DNA from: an uncultured Acholeplasma sp.
Lineage (GTDB): Bacteria > Bacillota_I > Bacilli_A > Acholeplasmatales > Acholeplasmataceae
Reading direction: 5' to 3'
DNA: 28,278 nucleotides
Assembly (NCBI GenBank): GCA_937934685.1
Contig: CALGYU010000059.1
Span: 1 to 28,278 of the forward strand
Both the position numbers and the translations under genes were made by a program. Below, piece after piece: positions 7,091 through 13,764 of the stretch. How positions within the stretch are numbered: position 1 is the stretch's first letter; each line of letters starts with the position of its first letter. The notes beneath the pieces were generated by a model, which searched no databases, had not been told where the DNA came from, and saw only the letters and a program-made list of their open reading frames with translations.

Positions 7091-8233
7091 CTATTCTTCT
7101 TCTATCGTTGTTTCAAATGAAATATCGTATGTTTTTTCAAAATTTGAGACAATTTTTTCTGTTGTTACATTCATCTCATAAATACGTTTACTTAGAGTAT
7201 CTGAACTTGATCTAACTTTTTGCCATCGCTCGTTTAATCGTTTAAACTCTATGCCTAGTTTTTCAACTTCTTTAATCATTTCTTCTGCATGTTTATTTCT
7301 TTGGATGTCTTTAATCATCATTTGAATGGCCGTTAACATGTAGATAAGTGTGTTGGGTGATGTTAGCCAAACATTCTTTTTTTGTCCGTAAATAACCAAA
7401 TCTTCATGGTGAGAGATGATTTCTGAAAAGACTGCTTCTGATGGAATAAACATTAACGCAAACTTTGCGGTTTCTCCTGGAATTATATATTTACTTGAAA
7501 TATCATCTATATGTTTTTTAATATCTATTTTAAAGTTTTTTCTACCTTCGTTTTGCGCTGTTTCTTCACTCGTTTTATCCATCATTTTTTGATAATTTTC
7601 TAATGGAAATTTGCTGTCCACAGGAATACTTCCGTGTCCTTCTGGCATATGAATGAGTGCATCAACAATTAAGCGATTTGATAATGTTTTCTGTGTTTCG
7701 TATAATATATCGTTTTTCCCAAAAACATTTTCTAATAAATGATTGAGTTGTGTTTCCCCAAAAAGACCTCTGGTTGTCTTATTGGTTAAGAGTTGATTTA
7801 AAGAAATGACATCTACTGATAACTTTTCCATTTGTTTTTGTGTTTCATTAATGACTGTTAATTGCTTAATGACTTTTGTAAAAATTTCTTGTGTTGATTC
7901 AAAGCCTTTAGTTAATCGGTTTTCTACTTTTTCATTCATTTGTGAGATGTTTTTTTCGATGGTTTGATGTAGTTTGTCTTTAAACTCGCCTAATTCTTTC
8001 ACATTTTTTAAATCTGTTTGAGAAAAAAGTTGATTTAAGTCTTGTTTTAATTGAAAACTTTGACTTTGCATTTCTTTGGTAGCCTCATTTAAGTTTTCTT
8101 GTTGTTTCAAACTAAATTCATAAAAGTCTTCTTTATGATCTTTTGAATCCTTTTTATTCACTAAAATAATAATTGTAATTAAAATTAAAATAACGGTAAC
8201 ACTTAGTAGACCAATAATGATATATTCTAACAT
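7091..8233 (-). CDS. rmuC: RmuC-family protein (membrane-anchored, DNA recombination/inversion-limiting family)
   Basis: This 380-residue protein begins with one transmembrane segment (about 4-27, YIIIGLLSVTVILILITIII). A long charged, probably coiled-coil region follows (about 30-150). The RmuC core is at about 155-350, with GLFGETQLNHLLENVFGKND, the acidic element VDALIHMPEG, then PVDSKFPLENY and FALMFIPSEAVFSEI. RmuC proteins are linked genetically to limiting rearrangements at inverted repeats and contain a PD-(D/E)XK-like nuclease fold; the biochemical activity here is inference. The start at 8233 follows AGGAG at normal spacing. It lies 9 bases after the YiiX-like gene and is probably co-transcribed with it. 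Confidence 0.92.
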   Translation of the reverse strand: MLEYIIIGLLSVTVILILITIIILVNKKDSKDHKEDFYEFSLKQQENLNEATKEMQSQSFQLKQDLNQLFSQTDLKNVKELGEFKDKLHQTIEKNISQMNEKVENRLTKGFESTQEIFTKVIKQLTVINETQKQMEKLSVDVISLNQLLTNKTTRGLFGETQLNHLLENVFGKNDILYETQKTLSNRLIVDALIHMPEGHGSIPVDSKFPLENYQKMMDKTSEETAQNEGRKNFKIDIKKHIDDISSKYIIPGETAKFALMFIPSEAVFSEIISHHEDLVIYGQKKNVWLTSPNTLIYMLTAIQMMIKDIQRNKHAEEMIKEVEKLGIEFKRLNERWQKVRSSSDTLSKRIYEMNVTTEKIVSNFEKTYDISFETTIEEE

Positions 8234-8242
8234 TTTTCTCTC

Positions 8243-9100
8243 CTATTCAAAATAATATATATGTTCATGATTTCCGATGGTTTCTTTATAAAAGAAGATA
8301 TAGGTGTCTTTAGATAAGATTAAATCGTTAACTGATGTTATAAAGCCGTCATCATTTAATTTTAATTTGTCTTTAGTACTTCTTTGATGATTGATTGCCT
8401 GATAAATTCTACTAATAAAATCTGTACAATAATACTTATTTTTAGTGTCTAAGAAAAACAAATAATTATACATGGTATTCATTTCTTCTAGTCTCTTGGC
8501 CTCATTTATGGCCAGTTGCTTTTCTTCTTTAGTCGTATTTTTAACTCTTAAGCCGATAAATGAATCTCTATAAAAAGAACCATAGTATGGATATGAAGGA
8601 TCACTTTCTCCTCTATGATCTCTATCTAACCAATAATTAGGAACTGTAATGACGGTTTGAGTAAAATCATGATCGCTTACTCCATCATGAGTAATGACAT
8701 CCCATATGCTACCACTACCGAAACCTGCAATTTCCATCACTTGATTGTCTTCAATAACAAGAGATGCGTGTCCTCCAAAATAATATGAAACAAACTCATG
8801 AATTCCTCTATATTCAGGATATGGTGACTGTCTGGTGACTAAAATATCTCCTGGTTGTCCAACATATCTTCTTTTTTCATCAGAAAAAGAAGGCTCTTCA
8901 TCTTCCTTTGTTTCACGTGGAACATAGTAAGAAGTCATTTTATCACCTATGGTGATGGTTTCTTTTAATACCATGTTTTTCTTAAATTGTCTCACCTCTT
9001 GATCAACTTTTAAGTTTTCATATACTGCAATACCTAAACTATATGAAATAAAGCCAATTAAGATGTATATGATGATCAGTAGTCTTTTGATTGTTTTCAT
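8243..9100 (-). CDS. YiiX-like permuted NlpC/P60 cysteine hydrolase, membrane-anchored
   Basis: The protein from the ATG at 9100 has 285 residues. It starts with a signal anchor (MKTIKRLLIIIYILIGFISY). The domain that follows fits the YiiX/YebB group of circularly permuted NlpC/P60 papain-like enzymes: GDILVTRQ near residue 85, a His in GGHASLVIED as probable catalytic base, and later a Cys in YYCTDFISRIY as probable nucleophile. His before Cys is the permuted order. Family members cleave amide, thioester or ester bonds of lipids or peptides; the substrate here is unknown. The frame stays open 40 codons further upstream into the jag coding region. The start at 9100 is chosen because it begins the signal anchor and lies six bases after a TATAAT box, which implies a leaderless message with no Shine-Dalgarno sequence. 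Confidence 0.85.
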   Translation of the reverse strand: MKTIKRLLIIIYILIGFISYSLGIAVYENLKVDQEVRQFKKNMVLKETITIGDKMTSYYVPRETKEDEEPSFSDEKRRYVGQPGDILVTRQSPYPEYRGIHEFVSYYFGGHASLVIEDNQVMEIAGFGSGSIWDVITHDGVSDHDFTQTVITVPNYWLDRDHRGESDPSYPYYGSFYRDSFIGLRVKNTTKEEKQLAINEAKRLEEMNTMYNYLFFLDTKNKYYCTDFISRIYQAINHQRSTKDKLKLNDDGFITSVNDLILSKDTYIFFYKETIGNHEHIYYFE

Positions 9101-9106
9101 ATTCTT

Positions 9107-9115
9107 ATTATAACA
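9107..9115 (-). promoter_or_regulatory. Extended -10 promoter giving a probable leaderless YiiX-like mRNA
   Basis: On the minus strand TGTTATAAT (TATAAT at 9107-9112 with the upstream TG) ends six bases before the ATG at 9100, so initiation would fall at or beside the start codon. No good -35 box is present at 16-18 bases; the extended -10 element may compensate. The T-run of the preceding terminator directly abuts it. Confidence 0.6.
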
Positions 9116-9146
9116 AAAAAAATAGAGACAAATGAAATTGTCTCTA
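9115..9146 (-). terminator. Intrinsic terminator after jag
   Basis: A perfect 9-bp stem, TAGAGACAA (9123-9131, plus letters) with TTGTCTCTA (9138-9146), encloses a 6-base loop and on the minus strand is followed by eight T residues (9115-9122). It starts within ten bases of the jag stop codon and closes the rpmH-rnpA-yidC-jag unit. Confidence 0.93.
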
Positions 9147-9152
9147 TAATTA

Positions 9153-9773
9153 TTATTTTCTTTTCGCTTTAACAATGATACGTCTGTTTTCGCCTTCGCC
9201 TTCTGATTCTGTTTCAACATCGCGCCATTCGCTTAATTTACTATGAACGATTCTTCTATCAAATGCGTTCATTGGCTCAAGTGCGATTGATTTTTTTGTG
9301 AAAGCAACTTGTTTAGCTGTTTTAGTCGCTAAAATTTCAAGTTGGCGTTTTCTGTTTTCATTGTAATTTCCAATATCTAAAGTTACTAATATCGTTTCTG
9401 TTGTAAAAGAATTTAAATATGATCTTAAAAGGGTTTGAATTGCTAATAGCGTTCTTCCATCTCTTCCAATGATTAAGGCATTTTCATTACTTTCTATGCG
9501 ATAGTAAAATTCATTGCCATTTAATGTTCTCATTTCCATTTTAGATTCAATGGTTAAAGCTGATAAAATATTGTCTAAATATTTTTTCCCCTCTGTAACT
9601 AAATCGATCTCAACTTCAGCTAAGTATAGAGTGCTTGCTCCAATTCCTAAGATACCTTTTTTCTCTTTAAGAACGGTTAGCTTGATTCTATCTTCAGAAA
9701 TCTTTAATAATTCTTTTGCTTTTTTAGTTGCTTCAGATAAAGTTTTTGCTTCTATTTCAACGTTTTTAAACAT
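9153..9773 (-). CDS. jag: RNA-binding protein KhpB (Jag)
   Basis: This 206-residue cytoplasmic RNA-binding protein carries all three regions of the Jag/KhpB family. The Jag-N domain (about 1-50) has VLKEKKGILGIG. A linker and a KH domain follow (about 80-150, GxxG loop as IIGRDG). The R3H domain (about 150-206) has the RxxxH signature as RRIVH in NAFDRRIVHSKLSEWR. Family members act with KhpA in post-transcriptional control of envelope and division genes in Gram-positive bacteria. The gene follows yidC by 13 bases in the usual order, with AAGGGTG as ribosome binding site. Confidence 0.96.
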   Translation of the reverse strand: MFKNVEIEAKTLSEATKKAKELLKISEDRIKLTVLKEKKGILGIGASTLYLAEVEIDLVTEGKKYLDNILSALTIESKMEMRTLNGNEFYYRIESNENALIIGRDGRTLLAIQTLLRSYLNSFTTETILVTLDIGNYNENRKRQLEILATKTAKQVAFTKKSIALEPMNAFDRRIVHSKLSEWRDVETESEGEGENRRIIVKAKRK

Positions 9774-9786
9774 AACTTCATCACCC

Positions 9787-11295
9787 TTAAATTATTTCTT
9801 GTTTTTTTGCTTCGTATTTCTTTTCCATTCTCTTTCTGTTGAAAGTTGTTTGACCAATTGCATATAGGTTACCAATAATCCAATATAAAGCTAAAGCGTT
9901 ACTTGAAGCCGCTGCAAACACCATGAAAACAATCATCATAATGTTTACCATTTTCATTGTTTGCTCAGTTTGTTTAGCTTGATCTGTTTTTTGTTGACTG
10001 GCTGTGTTTTTAGCATAACTTGGTTTTCTCATAGACAATCTATTGAGTAAAAACATGGTTGCTCCAACAATGGCTGCTAACGCATAAGAAACAATGTCTC
10101 CACCGATTGTTAAATCAATGAATCCTAAGAATTTACGAGCAGTATCTATTTTGTCAGTAAACATTCCTCCAGGTACAACAATTCTATGAACTACTTGATA
10201 CATTGCAATAAAGATTGGCATTTGAAGTAGTGGCATGAAACATCCAAAAATGTTCACTTTATACTTTTTCATCACTTTCATGGTTTCCATTTGCATCTTT
10301 TGCTGAGAAGCTGGATCTTTTCTCATAGCATATTTGGCTTGAATTCTATTTAATTCTGGTTGTGCTAACGACATATTTAATGATAAGTCATTGGTTTTAG
10401 CATAAATCGGCCATGCAATGGTTCTAACAATAATCGTTGCGATAATAATTCCCCAACCAAAGCTTCCTCCAAATGAGAAGAAACTCATAATAAATCCGAT
10501 TGGAATAATGAAAATATAGTTCCAAATGTATGTCCAGAAACCATATTGCATTTTATCCGGTGTTTGGATTGGTGCTTGGTTGTTTCCTGGACGATAAGTT
10601 ATAACTTCATATGATGTTTCTTGACCTTCATAACTAATCTTTACAGTAGATTTCATTGGTTTTTTACTTTGGAATTCATCATCATTAAAAGTTAATTCTT
10701 CATGAGAAACTACTTTTTCTGTTCCATCTGCGTAAACCACATTTAATCCAATACTATTTTTATTATATGGATTGGCAATTAAATTAACTAATGACTCTGA
10801 TATTTCTTTTAATTGCGTTAATCTAGCTACTTCTTTTTCCTCATCTGTTCCTGTTACAGGAATTTCTGTTTTATAAAATCTAATGTTAGACGTTACAATA
10901 TCTGTTGCAGATCCTGCGGCATCTTTAACATAAGCTTCATATGTTTGCTTGATTGTGACTCTATCTTTACTATTTTTAGAGTTTGTCACATCAATAGTTA
11001 AAGACACAACATAAATATTTTCTTTTGTCTCGTGTTTTTTAACTGTTTTTTGCACAGATGGATTTTCAATTTTTTCGGTTGTAAATACAGCACCGCTGTT
11101 TTTTAACACCACATAAACACTATAATCTCCATCTCCAACGTTTAAAACATCGTTTGTTACATCCGTTTGATCATATACAACCTTATTTGGAGTAATTACT
11201 GAATTAACGATAACTGGTTTTGATCCACAAGCAGTTAAGATAAATACTAACGACGTTAATACGATAAGTGCGAATACTTTTTTAAAGTTTCTCAT
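9787..11295 (-). CDS. yidC: Membrane protein insertase YidC with extended N-terminal extracytoplasmic domain
   Basis: YidC inserts proteins into the membrane alone or with Sec. At 502 residues this one is about twice the length of typical Gram-positive YidC/SpoIIIJ. It begins with a lipoprotein signal (LTACGSKP, Cys23). A hydrophilic region of roughly 210 residues follows (about 24-240), rich in Thr, Val and Lys, that looks extracytoplasmic. The conserved 60KD_IMP core then starts around residue 255. It contains the hydrophilic-groove Arg in IIVRTIAWPIYAK, the cytoplasmic loop with MKVMKKYKVNIFGCFMPLLQ, and a Lys-rich tail able to contact ribosomes. The ATG at 11295 lies inside rnpA (14-base overlap) with AAAGGA upstream. 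Confidence 0.95.
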   Translation of the reverse strand: MRNFKKVFALIVLTSLVFILTACGSKPVIVNSVITPNKVVYDQTDVTNDVLNVGDGDYSVYVVLKNSGAVFTTEKIENPSVQKTVKKHETKENIYVVSLTIDVTNSKNSKDRVTIKQTYEAYVKDAAGSATDIVTSNIRFYKTEIPVTGTDEEKEVARLTQLKEISESLVNLIANPYNKNSIGLNVVYADGTEKVVSHEELTFNDDEFQSKKPMKSTVKISYEGQETSYEVITYRPGNNQAPIQTPDKMQYGFWTYIWNYIFIIPIGFIMSFFSFGGSFGWGIIIATIIVRTIAWPIYAKTNDLSLNMSLAQPELNRIQAKYAMRKDPASQQKMQMETMKVMKKYKVNIFGCFMPLLQMPIFIAMYQVVHRIVVPGGMFTDKIDTARKFLGFIDLTIGGDIVSYALAAIVGATMFLLNRLSMRKPSYAKNTASQQKTDQAKQTEQTMKMVNIMMIVFMVFAAASSNALALYWIIGNLYAIGQTTFNRKRMEKKYEAKKQEII

Positions 11296-11647
11296 CTTCT
11301 ATTTCCTTTCTGACGATCAGTTTTGCTCTGATCATTAGTTTTTCTAGGTTTTCCTTAATTTCAGTATAAGTTAACTCCCTAGCTTTAGGTTTTATTACAA
11401 CGACAAAATCAAAATTTGTACTGATTTCTTCTTTATAAAACCTAATAACTTCTCTGATTCTTCTTTTAATCAAATTTCTTTCATGTGCTTTGCCATATTT
11501 TTTTCCAATGGACAAAGAAAATCTAAAATGATCAAATTCATCTTGTTTTTTACTATATATGACAAAAAACATGTTTCCTACTGTGTTTCTCTTTTTAAAG
11601 ACCGCATCGATTTCGCTTGTTTTTTTTATTCTGTACTTTAGTTTCAT
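11282..11647 (-). CDS. rnpA: Ribonuclease P protein component
   Basis: This 121-residue basic protein assists the catalytic RNase P RNA in maturing tRNA 5' ends. It has the family pattern MKLKYRIKKTSEIDAVFKKR at the start, the FSLSIGKKYGKAHERN segment, and the RNR-type motif around RNLIKRRIRE (about residues 58-68). It sits between rpmH and yidC as is usual and overlaps yidC by 14 bases. No Shine-Dalgarno sequence is visible before the ATG at 11647: the preceding bases are the T-run and A-run of a terminator-like hairpin. No alternative start fits the family length, so the ATG is kept. Confidence 0.95.
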   Translation of the reverse strand: MKLKYRIKKTSEIDAVFKKRNTVGNMFFVIYSKKQDEFDHFRFSLSIGKKYGKAHERNLIKRRIREVIRFYKEEISTNFDFVVVIKPKARELTYTEIKENLEKLMIRAKLIVRKEIEDEKL

Positions 11648-11655
11648 GTTTTTTT

Positions 11656-11700
11656 AAAAAAAACTACCAAAAAAAAGTTCTTTTATTTTTTCTGGTAGTT
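11656..11700 (-). terminator. Terminator-like hairpin between rpmH and rnpA
   Basis: On the minus strand AACTACCA and TGGTAGTT (plus letters: 11662-11669 and 11693-11700) pair, and the A-rich and T-rich interior can extend the stem. Eight T residues follow, then a short A-run and the rnpA ATG. It probably acts as a partial terminator or a 3' end for rpmH mRNA, reducing rnpA relative to ribosomal protein L34. Confidence 0.75.
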
Positions 11701-11718
11701 CTAGTTTTCTTATTAAAT

Positions 11719-11853
11719 TTAAACTGTTAATCTTGCGCGACCTTTTGCTCTGCGACGTGCTATAACTTTACGTCCGCTTGCTGTTGCCATACGTGCTCTA
11801 AAGCCGTGTGTCTTTTGACGCTTACGCTTATTTGGTTGGTATGTTCTTTTCAC
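11719..11853 (-). CDS. rpmH: 50S ribosomal protein L34
   Basis: This 44-residue, very basic protein reads MKRTYQPNKRKRQKTHGFR from the initiator, and later GRKVIARRRAKGRARLTV, a full match to the L34 pattern. The start codon is GTG at 11853, with AAAGGCGG about 7 bases upstream. No in-frame ATG fits. It is the first gene of the leftward unit and flanks the origin, as in most Firmicutes. Confidence 0.96.
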   Translation of the reverse strand: MKRTYQPNKRKRQKTHGFRARMATASGRKVIARRRAKGRARLTV

Positions 11854-11890
11854 AATAAAACCGCCTTTCTTGCGAAACTATGCTTTTATA

Positions 11891-11919
11891 ATTATATATG
11901 TTTCTATCTCTTTTGTCAA
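11891..11919 (-). promoter_or_regulatory. Consensus promoter of rpmH
   Basis: On the minus strand TTGACA (11914-11919) and TATAAT (11891-11896), both perfect, are separated by 17 bases. The start is expected near 11884, about 30 bases before the GTG of rpmH. Confidence 0.88.
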
Positions 11920-12012
11920 ATACATTTTTTTCATCATTTTTGAGCATTTTTCCTTTAATAGTTTATCTTTTTTTTTATCTTTTTTCAAGTCTTATTTTTC
12001 TTATTTATTTTT
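11920..12012. other. T-rich, pyrimidine-biased tract beside the origin
   Basis: Roughly 90 bases between the rpmH promoter and the DnaA-box array are almost entirely T with scattered C and A on the plus strand, including a run of ten T near 11968-11979. No ORF or hairpin is convincing here. It could be easily melted DNA or simply a spacer of the origin region. Confidence 0.5.
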
Positions 12013-12055
12013 CATGTAAAAAAAATAGTTTTCAACATCATTTTGTTAATAGAAT

Positions 12056-12226
12056 TGTGGGAAACTTTTTCTTTTTTTATCCACAATGTGGGAAAGTTGA
12101 AAACTCTAAAAATGGCTTGTTTTCGTTGTTTTTACTTAAAGTTATCCACAAAATACCCCATTTTCACTGTGGGAAACTCATTTTATCCACAAATAATGTG
12201 GGAAACTTTTTCTTTTCTTTCCACAT
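12056..12226 (+). other. oriC: oriC, upstream DnaA-box array
   Basis: Three perfect DnaA boxes TTATCCACA lie at 12077-12085, 12142-12150 and 12183-12191, all on the plus strand. Four copies of TGTGGGAAA (reverse complement TTTCCCACA, two changes from the box) lie at 12056-12064, 12087-12095, 12168-12176 and 12197-12205, in the opposite orientation and alternating with the boxes. TTTCCACAT at 12218-12226 is a further degenerate box. The array fills most of the 425-base gap between rpmH and dnaA, where gene orientation switches, so it is very probably the replication origin and the site of dnaA autoregulation. Confidence 0.9.
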
Positions 12227-12278
12227 ATTTATGATATGCTATTTACAGTAAACAAAGATTTTGAATGGAGTGCTGTAA

Positions 12279-13622
12279 ATGAATACTTACGATAAATTAT
12301 GGAACGATATTTTAGAGGAATTAGAGCAAATTTATACAGAAGAAGTTTATAATGAAATATTTGCCCCAATTACTTCTACACATAAATACCAAAATGGCTT
12401 AATTTTTGTAATCGTGCCTTCTTTATTTATTAAAAATAGAATATCAAGAATTTATGCAACTAAAATTAATGAGCTTGCAGAAAAAATTTATGGTCAACCC
12501 ATTCGCTTTAAGTTTGTCGTAGCAGATGAACTTATTGATGATGCACCACAAGAAAGAAGTCTTAACTTAAATACTTACCGCCCAGGTAATTTAAACAACG
12601 CTTATTCCTTTGATAACTTTGTCGTTGGTAAAAGTAATACCTTCGCCTTTAGAATGGCAATGAAAGTTGCCGATCAACCAGGTGTTGTTGCTAACCCCTT
12701 CTATATTTTTGGAGATGTTGGATTAGGAAAAACCCATTTAATGCAAGCTATTGGTAACTATATTTTAGATAATAACGTTTCTCAACGTGTTTTATACGTA
12801 AAAGCAGACGGTTTTATCGAAGATTATACAACCTTGCTACGTAAAGAAAAAATGGATGATTTTAATACAAAATATCGAGATATAGATGTTTTATTAGTTG
12901 ATGATATTCAAATTATGGCTAAAGCCAATCAAACACAAATGGAATTTTTTAAATTATTTGACTATTTATACTTAAATAATAAGCAAATCATCATTACCAG
13001 TGATAAACCAGCATCTGAATTAAAAGATATTATGACTCGTTTAACTACTCGTTTTGAAGCTGGACTAACTGTTGATATCCAAGTACCTGATTTAGATCAC
13101 CGTATCACCATCTTAAAAAGAAAACTAAGTTCTTTTGACCCTAATAACGATGTTAGTGACGAGGTTTTAGAATTCATTGCCTCCTCATTTGTTACCAATA
13201 TTAGAGAAATGGAAGGTGCATTAATTAGATTATTAAGTTATGCCTCTGCATGTAACCTAGATATTGACCTAGATGTCGCTTATGAAGCTTTAGAACCTCT
13301 ATTAAAAACTAAAAAACGCAGCAATTCTTTAAATGAAAACAATTATGACAAAATACAAAGTGTTGTTAGTGATTTTTACAACATCAGTCTTCAAGACTTA
13401 ATTGGTAAAAAAAGACACTCTAAATATACCTTACCTAGACATATCGCTATGTTTGTTATAAAAAACAAATATAATATTCCTTATAAAACCATTGGAACTC
13501 TCTTTAGCGATAGGGATCACTCAACTGTTTTAGCAGCTTGTGAAAAAATAGAAAATGAACTTAAACAAGATCAAAATCTACGCGTTGCCGTCGATACAAT
13601 CCTTAAAAAAATAGAAACTTAA
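12279..13622 (+). CDS. dnaA: Chromosomal replication initiator protein DnaA
   Basis: This 447-residue AAA+ protein binds DnaA boxes, melts origin DNA and helps load the replicative helicase. Domain I is at about 1-80 and a short linker follows. The AAA+ core has Walker A GDVGLGKT (145-152) and Walker B LLVDD (205-209). The C-terminal DNA-binding helix-turn-helix carries the signature with DHSTV at 413-417, which reads bases of the box. The start at 12279 has GGAG eight bases upstream. The promoter is not obvious: TATGAT (12230-12235) or TATGCT (12235-12240) are candidate -10 boxes adjoining the DnaA-box array, consistent with autorepression. The stop codon overlaps a near-consensus DnaA box. 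Confidence 0.98.
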   Translation: MNTYDKLWNDILEELEQIYTEEVYNEIFAPITSTHKYQNGLIFVIVPSLFIKNRISRIYATKINELAEKIYGQPIRFKFVVADELIDDAPQERSLNLNTYRPGNLNNAYSFDNFVVGKSNTFAFRMAMKVADQPGVVANPFYIFGDVGLGKTHLMQAIGNYILDNNVSQRVLYVKADGFIEDYTTLLRKEKMDDFNTKYRDIDVLLVDDIQIMAKANQTQMEFFKLFDYLYLNNKQIIITSDKPASELKDIMTRLTTRFEAGLTVDIQVPDLDHRITILKRKLSSFDPNNDVSDEVLEFIASSFVTNIREMEGALIRLLSYASACNLDIDLDVAYEALEPLLKTKKRSNSLNENNYDKIQSVVSDFYNISLQDLIGKKRHSKYTLPRHIAMFVIKNKYNIPYKTIGTLFSDRDHSTVLAACEKIENELKQDQNLRVAVDTILKKIET

Positions 13623-13711
13623 TCCACATCAAAATTGTTTATAAAATGTGAACAATATGTTATAATAATAGCATAATAGAGCGTTAAAGTAGGTTTTCCC
13701 ACTTTCCCACA
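13620..13711 (+). other. Downstream origin element in the dnaA-dnaN gap, with dnaN promoter
   Basis: TAATCCACA (13620-13628) is one mismatch from the DnaA box and overlaps the dnaA stop codon. TTTCCCACT (13695-13703) and TTTCCCACA (13703-13711) repeat the variant motif of the upstream array as direct neighbours. Between them the AT-rich stretch at 13661-13679 contains TAATAATAG and TAATAG, similar to the DnaA-trio pattern used for strand opening in Bacillus. TATAAT at 13661-13666 can also serve as the -10 box of dnaN; its -35 box is weak. The unwinding role is inference from position and pattern. Confidence 0.6.
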
Positions 13712-13764
13712 CCGACTAACAACAATAATTATATATACTAAAAATAAATAAAAGGAGATTTGCC

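Noticed and set aside
9101..9220. Upstream extension of the YiiX-like protein by 40 residues into the end of jag
   Set aside because: It would cross the jag terminator and begin before the promoter; the signal anchor begins exactly at the ATG at 9100.
12056..12205. Short repeats that could be read as a CRISPR array
   Set aside because: The repeats are 9-20 bases, alternate in orientation and have irregular, very short spacers; they are DnaA-type sites.
11898..12251. Open reading frames of 117 and 63 codons on the plus strand across the origin array
   Set aside because: They run through poly-T tracts and DnaA boxes, encode Phe/Leu/Ser-rich low-complexity peptides, and lack a ribosome binding site; they are by-products of the base composition.
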